Positions 44,925 through 56,474 of a DNA stretch of 64,000 nt are shown piece by piece. Origin of the DNA: Poecilobothrus nobilitatus (lineage: Eukaryota > Arthropoda > Insecta > Diptera > Dolichopodidae); assembly GCA_947095535.1 (NCBI GenBank), contig OX352772.1:213133620-213197619 (forward strand), in the 5' to 3' direction. Below the pieces are notes generated by a model. The model did no database searches. It had not been told where the DNA came from and worked only from the letters and a program-made list of their open reading frames with translations. The position numbers and the translations under genes are program-made. The stretch's first letter is position 1, and each line of letters starts with the position of its first letter.

Positions 44925-46870
44925 ATTTATTTATTTACTTATTTATTTCGTCTACGAAGTAATTTCTACAGACTACATGAATTATTTACAGAGCAAAATC
45001 AAGCTTTACTTTGACATTTTTTTTTTTAAATTAAGTTTACTTTACATTTTAAAAGCAAGACATTTTAATAGAGTTATTACAATATTAAGAAAAGTAAAAG
45101 TGCATTGAAATAGCTTCTTTAAAAACATTTCTTCATAAATTAAAATCAAACAAAAAAAGAATAGAATTAAACTTAATGATGCATTTCGTAATCACTTCAT
45201 TCCCAGCATAATTTGTTTTGTGATAAGGAACACTTAAGATTGCGAAAGAACGTAAAGAACTAAGCGGGGTATATAAAGGTAAACAAGCGAAAGATCCGAG
45301 CAATCAATACGCCCATTCAAAATATCATAAATAAAAATAATGCACGCAATATGCCTCTTATTCACCAATCTATCTATCCCAAGTAACTTACATCTGTCAC
45401 TGTACTCAATTGATTCTGATAGTAAATTTAACTTAAATAAAGCAAATCTAGTAAAAGCCCTTTGTACTCCCTCAATTCTCCTAATATGACAATAATAATC
45501 TGGATCCCATATAACACAGATCGAACTAAACTAAAATATAAAGTTTTGAATGTCAAAATATTATGAAAAACTTTAGTATTTCTTTTCAAAAAGCCCAATC
45601 TGGAGAAGCCTTTAGCACAAATATAATCGAAATATTTTTCGAATGAGAATTTCTTATTAATTATGACGCCCAAATCTTTTATTTCGTCAACAAGAGAAAT
45701 ACAAGAATCTCCTATTCGATATTGAAAGCCAATTGGATTAACACTACGACAAAACGATATCACGGAACATTTCGACATATTTAGGGTGAAATTATTTTGT
45801 TCACACCAGCATTGAATATTATTCACATCATGTTGCAACTGCAGACAATCCTGGATACTAGCAATTTTGTAATAAATTTTCAAAACATCAGCATACAATA
45901 AGATTTGACTATATTGTAATTCCAAGGGGATGTCATTAATCATTAAGATAAACAGTAATGGCCCTAGGTGACTGCCTTTTGGTACACCAGATTGAACATT
46001 AAACTCATTCGACTGAAAATTACCTATCTTAACTGACTGATCGAAAACCTAAAGCAACCAACACTCAACACAGTAATGATAATGGAACACGATCAAAGGC
46101 TTTTGAAAAATCCAAATACACTGAAATAACCTGAAATCCGTTTCCAATAGCATTAATAACCATATTACCAAAAATCGCTAAATTTGATGTGATGGACCTA
46201 CCGGTAGTAAAACCATGTTGGTACGGACTAATAGCACCACTAATCTCACGATAAATTTTTTTGTGCACAATCTTCTCAAAAACTTTCGGAATTACTATTA
46301 ACTTTGCAATAACCCTATAGTTTTCTACCTTATGTTTCAGTCCAGATTTGAAAATAGGAGTTAACGAAGAAATTTTCCATCTGTCTAGAAATTCGCCCGT
46401 GCGTAAAGAATAATTAAAAAGTAGTTGCAATGGCAAGGAAAGACATCTACAGCTCTTTAAAAGAAGTTACAAATATTATCAGAATCCGTTCTATGATTAT
46501 TATCAAGTTTATTAATAGCCTCCAGGATATCATTTTCAGAAATACTAAGCTCCCCTATATTTAAAACTGAGTTAATTTTAATACAATCAATGCTTAGAGA
46601 CCGACTATCACTATAAATACCACAAAAAAATTCAGTAAAAAGATTTACGGTGGACTGCATATCCAAAGAGCTCTTAGACATATAAATCATATGAGCTGAT
46701 GTATCGCACCCTTAATCCGTAACATTATCCGGTACGGCCTTTTTTATAAATTTGGTATTACGCCCGTATATATTAAATCGTTTTATAGATGTCAAACTTT
46801 CACTTTCGATTATATACCGGATCGGTGACAAATTTCCCGAGATTGAATCAAAAAATTTATTGAGAATGAT
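44925..46870 (-). mobile_element. LINE with decayed RT inserted near polymerase copy 2
   Basis: Minus-strand non-LTR element, Jockey/CR1-like by its RT motifs. Segments are 46690-46457 (LFTEFFCGIYS... ISENDILEAINKLD), 46436-46065 (WKISSLTPIFKSG, ISPYQHGFTTGRS, VYLDFSKAFDRV with the first Asp) and 45943-45428 (ILLYADVLKIYY, where YADD should stand, then LGVIINKKFSF). It ends at 44925 in a (TAAA)n-like tail, plus-strand TTTATTTATTTATTTACTTA. The 5' end is truncated near 46870. No clear target duplication was found. Confidence 0.83.
45428..46690 (-). pseudogene. LINE reverse transcriptase, three broken frames
   Basis: RT core in three pieces. The first catalytic Asp is retained in LDFSKAFDRV. 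The second active-site box reads YADVLKIYY, so its second Asp is Val. The C-terminal piece has the ALL-alpha thumb region (SFEKYFDYICAKGFSRLGFL) and YFSLVRSVLYG. A stop near 46700 and the small deletion between 46065 and 45943 remove the VPQGS segment from one frame (it is partly readable as GVPKGS near 45985). Not functional. Confidence 0.82.
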
Positions 46871-47330
46871 TTTTTAAACATTTTTGTATTTTTTTTTTCG
46901 ATGAGTACACGAGTACTCTTACAATGTTAATATAGTAAAAAAAAGCGTATGCAATATTTATAAAAAAAAATCTTTTTAGTTTAATTTTTTCAGGTTTATT
47001 AAATCACTTAAGGACACCAAACGACCTCTATGTTTATAATTATATACGAATTATGTTTTTATGGAAATTTATGTACGTTACCCATAAGTTTTCAGCATAA
47101 CGTATTAAAGTTTCCACAGAAATTTTTTTCACTAATTTTTACAGATATTGCATCGATTCTGCATAACACATAAATTAAGTAATCCTTATTATTAGGTAAT
47201 AATATAACAGATAAATTATGTAATTCGATTTTCTGTTATTGCTTTTTCCAATTTTAAAATACGTATAAAAAACAAAACAAACAAAGTTGTTAATTCACCT
47301 TGAATCTTTGTACGTTGTAAATGTAATCAT
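46871..47330. other. AT-rich spacer, nothing recognised
   Basis: Between two LINE fragments. No repeat, gene or structural RNA can be supported. Confidence 0.45.
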
Positions 47331-49130
47331 CATCAATTCTGGGGCACCCATGAGGTGGAACGTGGTTCCACACTTGCGATGTTCGTACTACAAACGAATT
47401 TCCATAAGCCAAATTATGCCATCTGGGAATTTGAACTACATAGGGCAGCAGAGGCTCTCCTTGTTTCTCTTTGGAACGCTTTGAGAGGAGGCATCAAACT
47501 TATAATCTCGTTAGAGCAAGAATCCAACCCTATAAGGTATCTATAAGACAGAGTAAGTGTTCCTGTTAGGCGCCATAGACCGAGTGGAGAGAGCGTAGAG
47601 GTGACATTGGGATCATTTATTAGACGAATTGCTCTATTTTGCACTTTATCGAGAAATCTCAATGCCGTTTTGGAGGCTCGTACCCAAATATGTGCATTGT
47701 TCTCCATCTTTGGTCCTATATAAGTTTTATAGATATTTAAGAGATCAGAAGATGAAAAAAAGATGCATCTTTAGCTATACCAAAATTATGATTGGACCAA
47801 CTTAATTTTTGATTTAGCTCCACGTCCAAGAGGTTGAGCTCACCCGCATGTTGCAAAACTTCCCCTTCGAAAAATAAAGTTGGGATTGAAGTGTTTCTTT
47901 TCCGAAAGACTAAACAGCACCGAGTTTTCAAACAGCTAAACAGTACAGCACGACTCTGTTGATTTGGCCCTAATTTGAAATTTTGTCCAAGTCGAGATTT
48001 AGCTCAAGCGAAGCAGAATATTTACTGTCGTTTTCTTCATAAGAAGCAACGAGCGTGCTGTCGTCTGCAAAACTATGGATTGGATTGGAGGTTATACTTA
48101 AAAAATCGTTTATAAATATTAAGAAAAGTATCGACGAGAGAACAGATCCTTGAGGGACACCAGCATTAATTTTGAATTGGTCTGAAGAATAACCATCGAC
48201 CAGGACACGATTCGAGCGATTCGAAAAAAATCTCCAATCCATTTTACCAATACACCACCGAGGCCCATTGCTTTGCATTTAGCAATTAAAGCATCATGCC
48301 AAACTCGGTCAAAAGCTTTAGAAATATCCAAAGCGACATGCCTTTCACAGAGGCATGTCATGAGATCACCTGTTGAGCGATGGGTTCGGAACCCATATTG
48401 ACGATCATGAATTAATCCTTTGTTATGTATATATTTCACAAGCTTTCTATTTAATAAATTTTCTATTAATGAATGGTCTTTGTGTTGACTGGGGCAATGT
48501 TGAGTTGGAGGCGAAATTTTGGCAAATAAATCTGCTTTTTCTTTGGGATTTGATACAATTTCGTCATTGTTATCAACCAAACGCCACTTTTATCGTTAAG
48601 GCTCTTAGCAAAGGTTCAAAAGGATTTGCTATTTTTAGGAAGATGCAAAAGTTGTCTTCTGAACCGTCTGTTGTGCAAGAAATTTTGCTTGTTGATAACT
48701 CTCCTATACCAGTTTCTAACCGCGATATAACTCGCCCTATTAGCTTCAGTCCTATCACTCTTGTAGATTTGAAAAGTCCTATCACTCTTGTAGATTTTCC
48801 TCCTTTTTAGATATTGCACAAAATGCGATTAAACAAAGATTTGGCTGGTTTTTTAATACTTTTCATAGAGTGAGGTATGTAAGCTCTCATCCTTAGAAGA
48901 ATTATTTCACAAATCGTATTGGTTGCAAAGTTAACATTTCTGTTGCTAAAGCACAAAGACCAATCAAAAGCTTTAAAAAATTCATTTAAACCTTCCCAGT
49001 TAGCATGGCTATAACGCCATACTATTTTTTTTGGGACAGGTCTTTGACTGGTCTGAGTGCTAAGCTTGAAGCTAGTATTAATCAAGCAATCAATGGTCTA
49101 CACGATCGGGAAATCTAGTGGGATTTTGGA
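47330..49130 (-). mobile_element. Second LINE, Jockey-superfamily-like, decayed
   Basis: Minus-strand fragments in order: 49085-48807 (connector region before RT), 48819-48573 (small frames with SDRTEANRASYIAVRNWYRR), 48580-48119, 48278-47970, 47931-47737 and 47707-47414. Together they cover most of an ORF2 from the RT N-terminus to the C-terminal helical region. It lies in the same orientation as the LINE at 44925-46870 but has different sequence. Ends are not exact. Confidence 0.8.
47414..48580 (-). pseudogene. Second LINE reverse transcriptase
   Basis: RT motifs are visible as DRQYGFRTHRSTGDLMT, VALDISKAFDRVWHDALIAK (first Asp, with a deletion just before it that removes about 15 residues), INAGVPQGSVLSSILFLIFI, and the catalytic box HSFADDSTLVA. 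Thumb and C-terminal pieces follow (KTALRFLDKVQNRAIRLIND, LSPLGLWRLTGTLTLSYRYL). The catalytic aspartates are present, but five or more frame changes make it dead. A 24-bp tandem repeat TCCTATCACTCTTGTAGATTTG lies upstream at about 48752-48799. Confidence 0.83.
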
Positions 49131-50466
49131 CAAGTTGAGTTAGATGGAATAATGAAGCGAAAAGTTCAGATTTTCCCAATTAAGTTTTGACTAAGAGAAT
49201 TGTCATTGGAGTAGCGGAGCTAGTTTCTATTACCTATTATTTTTTACCTATTATTTACTTTTATGTTTGTTTTTTACATTTCTACTAAAAACAAATTTTT
49301 ATATATAATTATAATTTAATAACGATAAAGTAAAAACAAAAAAGTAAACAAACTTTCGATTTTGCATTTAACAATCATTTTATTTAAATTTTTAATTTAT
49401 ATTCAATTTGTTTTATTTGTTATTTTCTTCTGTTTCCTTAAATTATATGTAACATGTTTTAATTATTTGCATCAATAACTTATTTTAGAAGTAAAAGTAA
49501 AAGTAAAAAAAATAAAAAAACAAATTGTGTTTTGCATCTTTAACTTGGGGAAATTTAATAATATGCTTCATTCGGATTTTTTCATTATCAAAATTTGTAG
49601 TAATTATTTGACAAACGAGTTATATTAAAAAAAAAAACCTTTTTCTCTTTCCATCAATACCTACATATATTATTAAACATACCTATAATTATTTTTGCTT
49701 TACGCTTGTTTAAATTTAAATATGAATAAAATAAAAAAAATGTCCTTCTGTTTTCATTACTGCCTGTTACAATAAACACAAAAAAGTATTTAAAGTAGAG
49801 TCCCTTTTAGGGAATGTGGAGGGGGAACATTGGCCCCAAACAATAATAAAAACATGAGAGGAAAGGCATTGACTCAAAACAATGGAAAGGGGTCATTGCC
49901 CCCAACAAGTTATCTTAACTTCTTAACATACTCCCACTACCTAACAACCAAGTTAATCAGAAAATAAACATGTATTTTACATTCACCTATAATTAATTTT
50001 AACTTTCACCTTATCATAAACCATAAATCATCTTAATGGCACGTGCCTTTTTCACACAGCTAAACCGGTTTTTTTTTCCAAGCCCAAAGTAACCCATTAC
50101 CTTCTACCGCTCACAAACGCCTTTAAGTAAATTATCGAAACTGTAATTTTGTAAAGAATTCTAAATTACATAATTTAAGCTAAAATCAGTTAGGCAGCCC
50201 TCACTCGTTTTAATAATGTAGTAATAAATGCAAACAAAATTAAACTGCCGTGCTTATATGAAGGCAGTCCCAAAAATTTGATAAAATAATTAATGGACCG
50301 CTTTTTTATGCCTATATAGATTTAATTATAAAAAAATATTAAATTAATTCAAATTATTTACTGCTATAAATTAATAGTTTTAGAATGTTTTAAAAATATT
50401 ATAAATATATTTTAAAACTTTTATATACAAGTGGTATAAAAATTGTAAAAATTATTTTACTTCCAG
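49131..50466. other. AT-rich sequence before the ZP exon, probable intron
   Basis: No repeat family or gene is recognised. It ends in a T-rich tract and TTTTACTTCCAG, a good 3' splice site for the exon at 50467. A short G-rich patch near 49800-49910 (GGGGGAACATTGGCCCC and AGGGGTCATTGCCCCC) is unexplained. Confidence 0.45.
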
Positions 50467-50626
50467 CTGTCCAACGGATTACGAAATCATGGGTCCTTTC
50501 AATTATGCAAATGACAAATTATCAGCCACGGTTACTTTTCCGGCTCACAAATTTCCGTACACTACTTCAGTATATTACCAATGCAATGTCAAACTATGTG
50601 CCATAAAGCATAATCAATGTTTCAAG
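50467..50626 (+). CDS. Host exon: C-terminal part of a ZP-domain protein
   Basis: A 160-bp exon between TTCCAG and GTAAGTG. The first base completes a codon, and 53 codons follow, so the introns are phase 2 and phase 0. The translation begins CPTDYEIMGPFNYANDKLSA and has AHKFPYTTSVYYQCNVKLCA, with Cys at positions 1, 39, 44 and 51. This is the pattern of the C-terminal half of a zona pellucida domain, which polymerises extracellular matrix proteins such as the apical cuticle-shaping proteins of insects. No other exon of the gene is recognised, so the introns on both sides are long and full of transposons. Confidence 0.82.
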
Positions 50627-51545
50627 GTAAGTGTAAGATAATATACTTTCTGCCATAGATTTCTTCATGTAATACACAGTACATATTTCATAGTACAGGT
50701 ACATTTTTAGACATCGTTTATATTTCGTATATTAAGAGTTGGGATAAATTTATTTTTTTAATCATGCTAGGCTAATGTCAATGGTAATAAGTACATGGCA
50801 TTGAAGAGACTTTAATTAAGCTTTTTCATTGGCGATATCGGTATTTTAATATAAGTTTTAAAATTTGATTTGAATACACAATTATTTAAATATAAAACTT
50901 ATTTTGGACTTAATTTAAAATTTAAAAAACTTCAAAGCACAGTTTGCTAAGTTTTAAATTATGGTTTAAATACCAAATTATTTATTGAAAAAAAATTGTC
51001 TTAATTCGTGTTTGAACATGATTTAAACTTCAAAAAGCGGCAAAGTATTATAATACACAACTTTTAAAGTATTGATTCACGGAATTAAACATTTATTAAT
51101 TTTGAACTTAATTCAAAGTTTAAAGAGGAATATTCATAGTTTGAAAGGTTTTAAAGCATGCTTGAAATACAGAATTATTATTAAAAAATTATTAAAAAAT
51201 GTCTTTATAAATTAATTTAGTAATAAACTTGATTTAAAATTTATATCAAAAATTGTTTTATATCTTTATTTCATTTTTCCTTGGGATTTCAGTCTTTATG
51301 CTTTGTTTTATTATATATAATAATAATGTATAATAATATATTTATAATAATGTTTATTAGTTTGTATTTTTCTTTTCTTTACTCATTCATTCAAATTTGC
51401 TTAAAAACTAAATATGTATAAACTATTATAGTAAAGTATAAGAATATAAACAATAAATTAATTAATTTTAATAAATTAAATTCAAACAGAAATTAATTTA
51501 AACATAAATAGAATTTTTTTTTTTCATAAAAACCGCACTATAGTG
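50627..51545. other. AT-rich sequence after the ZP exon, probable intron
   Basis: Very AT-rich with loose repeats of TTTAAAATTTAAA type. No gene or mobile element is recognised. Confidence 0.45.
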
Positions 51546-51559
51546 AGCATTATTTTGTC

Positions 51560-51965
51560 CCGGGTTGTTAGGTAAATAATGATAGGATCAGTACATCTAC
51601 ATTGAATGGAACAATTCCAAAAGTTCCAAATTCCTTTTTTCCAATTCCTTTTTGTACGATAATTATTTCATTTCTCCAAGCTATTGCTAGAGCAAATATA
51701 CCTTTCCATATTCTAAATTTTCGAACACATAAGAATCAAGTCTTTTAAAGATCTATTTTCAATAAGATGATCGCTTATCATTTTTTGAAAAGTGCAATGG
51801 TACCCTGAAATCGTCTGTTCACAAATTATCTTTAGGTGACCATAATACTCTTCTGTCCCGTTAAACGGTAATATATTGCTTGATATAAACAATTTCCATC
51901 GCCAGTTATATGAATAACTTTACACTTGTTTCGCAAGCTTTCCCAACCGGTGATAATATATTAAG
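51560..51965 (-). pseudogene. OTU-like cysteine protease segment
   Basis: In one frame the minus strand reads VIHITGDGNCLYQAI, matching the OTU catalytic Asp-Gly-Asn-Cys signature. After a one-base shift near 51850 it continues EEYYGHLKIICEQTISGYHC and MISDHLIENRSLKDLI. A later piece reads GIWKGIFALAIAW, like the central OTU strand. The catalytic His is not identified. OTU enzymes cut ubiquitin or polyproteins. In Helentrons their role is not settled. It lies downstream of the endonuclease on the same strand. Confidence 0.62.
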
Positions 51966-52103
51966 TTGCATTATCAATTCAATTGTAAATAAAAATTCGA
52001 GAAATTGATCTGCTCAATTGCATCTCATTAAGTTCAACTAAATGTTTTTCTACAATGTTTTTAATTGATTGAATAAAAAAGTTATCAGAACACATTTGAC
52101 AAT

Positions 52104-52925
52104 TTATAATTTTATTTTGAAGAAAGAGAATACGTACATTTTGTGGTATTTCTCTATACTATTATCAATATTATGTGCATATGGTAAATCTTTTTCTTTT
52201 ACAGTTTTGTCACTGTTTTTGTTCCTTTCGTTACTGGTTTCCTTCCATATTATGGCATATATTGGTTTGTGGTAGGAAAAGTAAGTTTCGTTTACACAAC
52301 CTAGCACATTAGTTATATTTGAAAATATGACATCGATTTGTGTATTTAAACTTGTAATTGAAATTTTTCTCGGTAAACACGATTTTAAACCCATTCACAA
52401 AAAGTATTTTTCTAGGTACGTATCACTTTTATTTAATATATCGAAATTAAAGTCTCCTAAGACAATTAATTTAACCGAATTGCAGCTATTTTCAACTTTT
52501 GTTTTAATTTGATTATAATCACTTTCGAATACCGAACGCTGGTACTGGTAGTTTTGCACCCGGTGATAATTTTAATACCAACATAATTAATTTCAAAAGT
52601 AATCTCATGTAAAATTCTACATGAGATTTTCCATTTGAATCGATTAAATAATGCAAATTTTCAATACTAAATGATTTTTTTTTAAAAAAATGTGTCCTCG
52701 TATTTTATCTTTCAATTTAGATTTATAGATAATGTCGTTCAATCAATTTCGTCCTCATATCTTAACAAAGTTTCGGTAAAGATAAGTATATCTCCAAAAC
52801 TATACTATTCGTCACATTTTGTACTCTCTATTTTTGTTCGCAGTGAACAAATATTTTGGTATATTATTTTTATTCCTTTTTCTTTTTCAAAATCATCAAC
52901 TTTAAAGCATATTTGTTTGTCAGTT
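52104..52925 (-). pseudogene. Apurinic-type endonuclease domain of the Helentron
   Basis: Directly after the helicase and in a different frame. It has IIYQNICSLRTKIESTKCDE (the HN-RSL-like first motif), GDILIFTETL with the metal-binding Glu near 52775, then VLGDFNFDIL (the GDFN motif, near 52445), then TQIDVIFSNI and YFSYHKPIYAI, where the final SDH motif reads SYH. This is the exonuclease-endonuclease-phosphatase fold also used by LINEs, but no RT follows, and its position after a helicase marks a Helentron. The changed catalytic Asp and the stops imply inactivity. Confidence 0.75.
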
Positions 52926-52926
52926 T

Positions 52927-54640
52927 TTAATCTACATATTTCATGACAGGATTTTGTTCCGTATTTGACTTCGGACATTTAAGTTTTCCTAAAATATATA
53001 AGCCAAATAGACTAGTTACTCTACTTAAGGCAACATACAATAGAGGCCGCGTCACTATTCCTATTGTCTCAAAATCAATACAAATAGATTTATAAGGTTG
53101 ATCTTGACTTTTATGAATTGTTAAAACTTCAGCAGGTAATAATGGATATTGTTGTCGAAGTAGAGGAAACTGAAACTTATATGAAATATTCAAAGAACAG
53201 CTTACTTTCATGATGGGTGTTAAATTCGGTGATATATTTTTATTCGCAATTTCATTTTTGTGTTTGGCTCTTGCTTTTCTACCAACCAATTATCAAAATG
53301 AAAGTCTTTCCACAAAGTATATGGTTCATTTGTATTTGTCTCAAATGTAATTAATTGCAATTCGCCACAACTACCATTTACGATTCCATCCACAGCATCA
53401 TTACATTACTCGAAATCATATATTTAATACCAACTTTTAGACAGAGAGTACTTGGTAATTCTTCACTTATTTATTTACTTCCACTTATTTATTCCATTTA
53501 CTTCACTTTTTTCTTACTTTTAATGGATTTTAAAATCGACTCTTTTGTCTTTTCGTTCACTTTTCCTAAAACAATATCTTTTGCCACACATTCTTATTCA
53601 GTACCAGTTATTTTTTTAATCTTTTTAATATTAAAATCATCGACATATTTGATCTCGGCAAATAGTCTTATAGCTTCATCCGGAACTTCCTTTTCATTAA
53701 CTTCTCTAGACTTTAACAACTTAATATCATTTTCTGGCAGTTTTCCTAGTCCCAAATTATTAAGAGCCGTTACAAAGTCAACTTCATTTTTCTGTCTCAT
53801 TATTTAGGTCAATTCATAAAACTCAAACTCGTCCCACAAAGGATTCGAATAAAAAAAAGGTATGCATGGCATTTGTATTTGATATTTTAAATATATGTGC
53901 ATCCATTACAGGAGAAAGTTATTGTAAGTCTCCTACACAAATGACTGAAATAGCTCCAAAAGACTTATTTACCCCCATAATTTGTCTTAATCTTGTGTCT
54001 ACACGGCTAAATAATGTACTACCAACTATTGAAATTTCGTCAATTATTATTTCATTTATTTTTGATTTATTTATTTATTTCAAAAATTCTCAAGAGAGCA
54101 TTCAATATTAGCCGTTTTAGATTAAATAAATTTTGTCGTATTGCATTTGCATGATCATTAGCGAATTCTGGTATTTGGTCACCAAATTGACTTATAGGTA
54201 ATGCAAATGCGGTGTGTAATGTTACACCATTACATAATTAGTGCGGCTTTTCCTGAATGTGTGCATAATAACATTATAATGTCATTTTTGTTTCTTCCGG
54301 ATTTATTATTAAAATAACTATTAACTGTTTGGTAAACTGCGTTATTAACCGAACTCTTTCCAACTCCAGCTGAACCGCTAAAAAATATACGTAATGTGTT
54401 TTCAGAAACTTTAATAGATTTTAAAACATGCACTATAAATTTTCTTTGGCGCACATTTAATTTCTGCATCAGTTTTAGAACTTCATCTTCATTGATGAGG
54501 ACTGGTACAACGAATATTGCATTAGGTTTATTTGACTTATCCATTCTCGCTTGTTGGAATAAATCAATATTTAGATCTGATAACAATTGTAAAAGTCCTT
54601 CTTCTATTTCACATACATTTTGATTGACAGCTTGTTCTAT
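52927..54640 (-). pseudogene. Helentron PIF1-like helicase
   Basis: Superfamily 1 DNA helicase. In order: LNVRQRKFIVHVLKSIK, Walker A FFSGSAGVGKSSVNNAVYQ (frame 54586-54230), GVTLHTAFALPI near 54200, Walker B IIIDEISIVGSTL near 54040, CVGDLQ-LSPV (motif III, with a stop), MRQKNEVDFVTALNN (53800-53594), and the C-terminal LTIHKSQDQPY (usually GQ, here DQ) and LLYVALSRVTS (53289-52927). It would unwind the donor strand during rolling-circle transposition. At least five frame changes. Confidence 0.84.
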
Positions 54641-54844
54641 AGCTTGGTCCAGTTCTTTATCAATAATATAATACCAATTAAATAAGGGAATACTTTGTTC
54701 GATTCTGCGCTATAATTTCCAAATTTCCCATATATCTATTTGCGCAATTTATGTTTTATACTTCACGAGATTCATTTTATAACTGCTGATTTTTCTCTGC
54801 ATTTGTACCAATGAGAGTCGCCATCGTCTTCACTACCATCTTTC

Positions 54845-56350
54845 TTATGCTGAATATTTATTTTTTTTTGAATATTCTGCAACAAAGTCTGCAAGACATA
54901 TATTTTCCATTTCAGAGGGTCTTTCGCTATATCTCGTAATAATATTAGTCATATAAATATCATTCGAACTTTTGTCTAATTTTGCTAGTTCCTTTTCTGA
55001 TTTTAACATCAAATCTCTTTCTCTTACGGAACTTGTATTAATGTAAGTACTTTGTCTACCCATTTTTGATAAAGGCAAGGATAAAATATTGTAGGATGCC
55101 TCTTGAGCTGACAATAAATTTGAATTCAAAAACACGCTTGCTATTTTTCTAAACTAATTTTTATACAATTGCCACCCTCTATAATATCATTGTCAACGTC
55201 TCTTAGTAATTTAGATAATCCAGCTTCAACGTTTGCTATATAGTTTACAACATAAGATACCGTGGCATATTGATCCAACACAAACGGTCTATATTTGATT
55301 CGAATACTATTGTATTTCCTCGTTGTAACAATTAATTCCAAACTAGATCTTCTTAAAAACACTTCTGGTTTTTTTCAATGAACTTCTAATCGCTCTTTTA
55401 TATGTTTCTTCATTGATTGACAATTTAATTAAAATTTCTTCAAAGGTTATTTCAACTTGCTTTGCGTATAAAAATTGCATATAATTTTTAATTTCTCTAA
55501 AAACTGTTTTTAAATCATCTGTTATTTCTTTTGGCGATAATGGTTCCAAAATAACGATCTGAGGCATTACTGGTATATTATAATTAAATCTGCTTTTTTT
55601 AGACTTTTGACCTTTGTAGCAAGTAAGGCTGTGCTTGTGCTTTTGACGGATTATTTTCCTCAAATCGGCATGATATAAAACTGTCAATAAATGCAGTACA
55701 TCTCTGAATAGATCCTGTTTCATTTTTCTCATAAAGTGGCGCATTTTTCAACCACAAAACTATATATTCATGTAGAGAACCTCTCATTTGAAACTCAACC
55801 CGGCTGTGGCTATCTTCCATTATAATTAAAAAAAAAAATACTCTCTTTCTGTTTTAATAAATTCATGAATTTAGAACTTTTGAAATTGAAATAACGAGCA
55901 CAAGTAACAGGATCAGTTTGAATCAATTTAGTTTTTTCATATTTATCCAAATCATATGCTTGCTGGAGTGTTAAATTTCCCATTTATTCAACATGATTAA
56001 AGCTTGCAATAATTCTGACCAAATTTTTTCATCGGCAGATAATGTCAAAAATATTGTTCCCAGTTGTCTAATCATTGCTAAAAGTTCTTTTTTTTTAGTT
56101 TCCCAATCAAGGCGAAGAACGAATATGGCTCAAAATTTCATATCCCTCGTCAAATTTGAGCAGATTATTTACAAAATCTTTTTGAATTGCATCCCCAGGA
56201 AAAATTTTGCTATTAGCCTTAGTTTTTCGTAGGCAAACATTTATGATAGCTAAACAGGCTTTCTCTAGCTTTTTCTCCGCCATGTTGAGCACACTTGTAG
56301 GTTTACGATCGCTTCGTCGGATTTTTGATTTGGCGCGATCGTCTAACATC
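54845..56350 (-). pseudogene. Helentron Rep (HUH nuclease) region
   Basis: Frame 56349-56107 holds a helical segment with LRKTKANSK and the conserved LLKFDEGYEILSHIRSSPAYWE, then LAMIRQLGTIFLTLS in the next frame. Frame 55820-55599 has VEFQMRGSLHEYIVLWLKNAP, the HUH motif region, in which the second His is Tyr. Frames 55744-55343, 55362-55141 and 55135-54845 follow with YVVNYIANVEAGLSKLL, where the Rep tyrosines are expected, and SAQEASYNILSLPLSK. Rep would nick and rejoin the DNA ends. The altered HUH predicts inactivity. Confidence 0.8.
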
Positions 56351-56474
56351 GTACTAACGTTGTATCAAATACAATTATTAAAAAATTGCCCAGCGATTAT
56401 CGTTGGAAAAGATAATTCTTCTAAATCATCTACCGAATGCCAGGGAACCGAAACATTATTTTGCGCGGAAGGCA

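Noticed and set aside
46895..46925. GAGTACACGAGTACTC palindrome as an operator-like site
   Set aside because: Isolated short palindrome in an AT-rich spacer, with nothing nearby to regulate.
47287..47546. Two overlapping plus frames near the second LINE
   Set aside because: Antisense of the LINE C-terminal region, which has recognisable RT-associated sequence on the minus strand.
52069..52512. Plus-strand frames over the endonuclease region, hydrophobic and membrane-like
   Set aside because: Shadows of the minus-strand endonuclease, which has GDFN and other motifs.
53355..53807. 150-codon plus frame rich in Leu, Ile and Ser
   Set aside because: Antisense of the Helentron helicase (MRQKNEVDFVTALNN on the minus strand).
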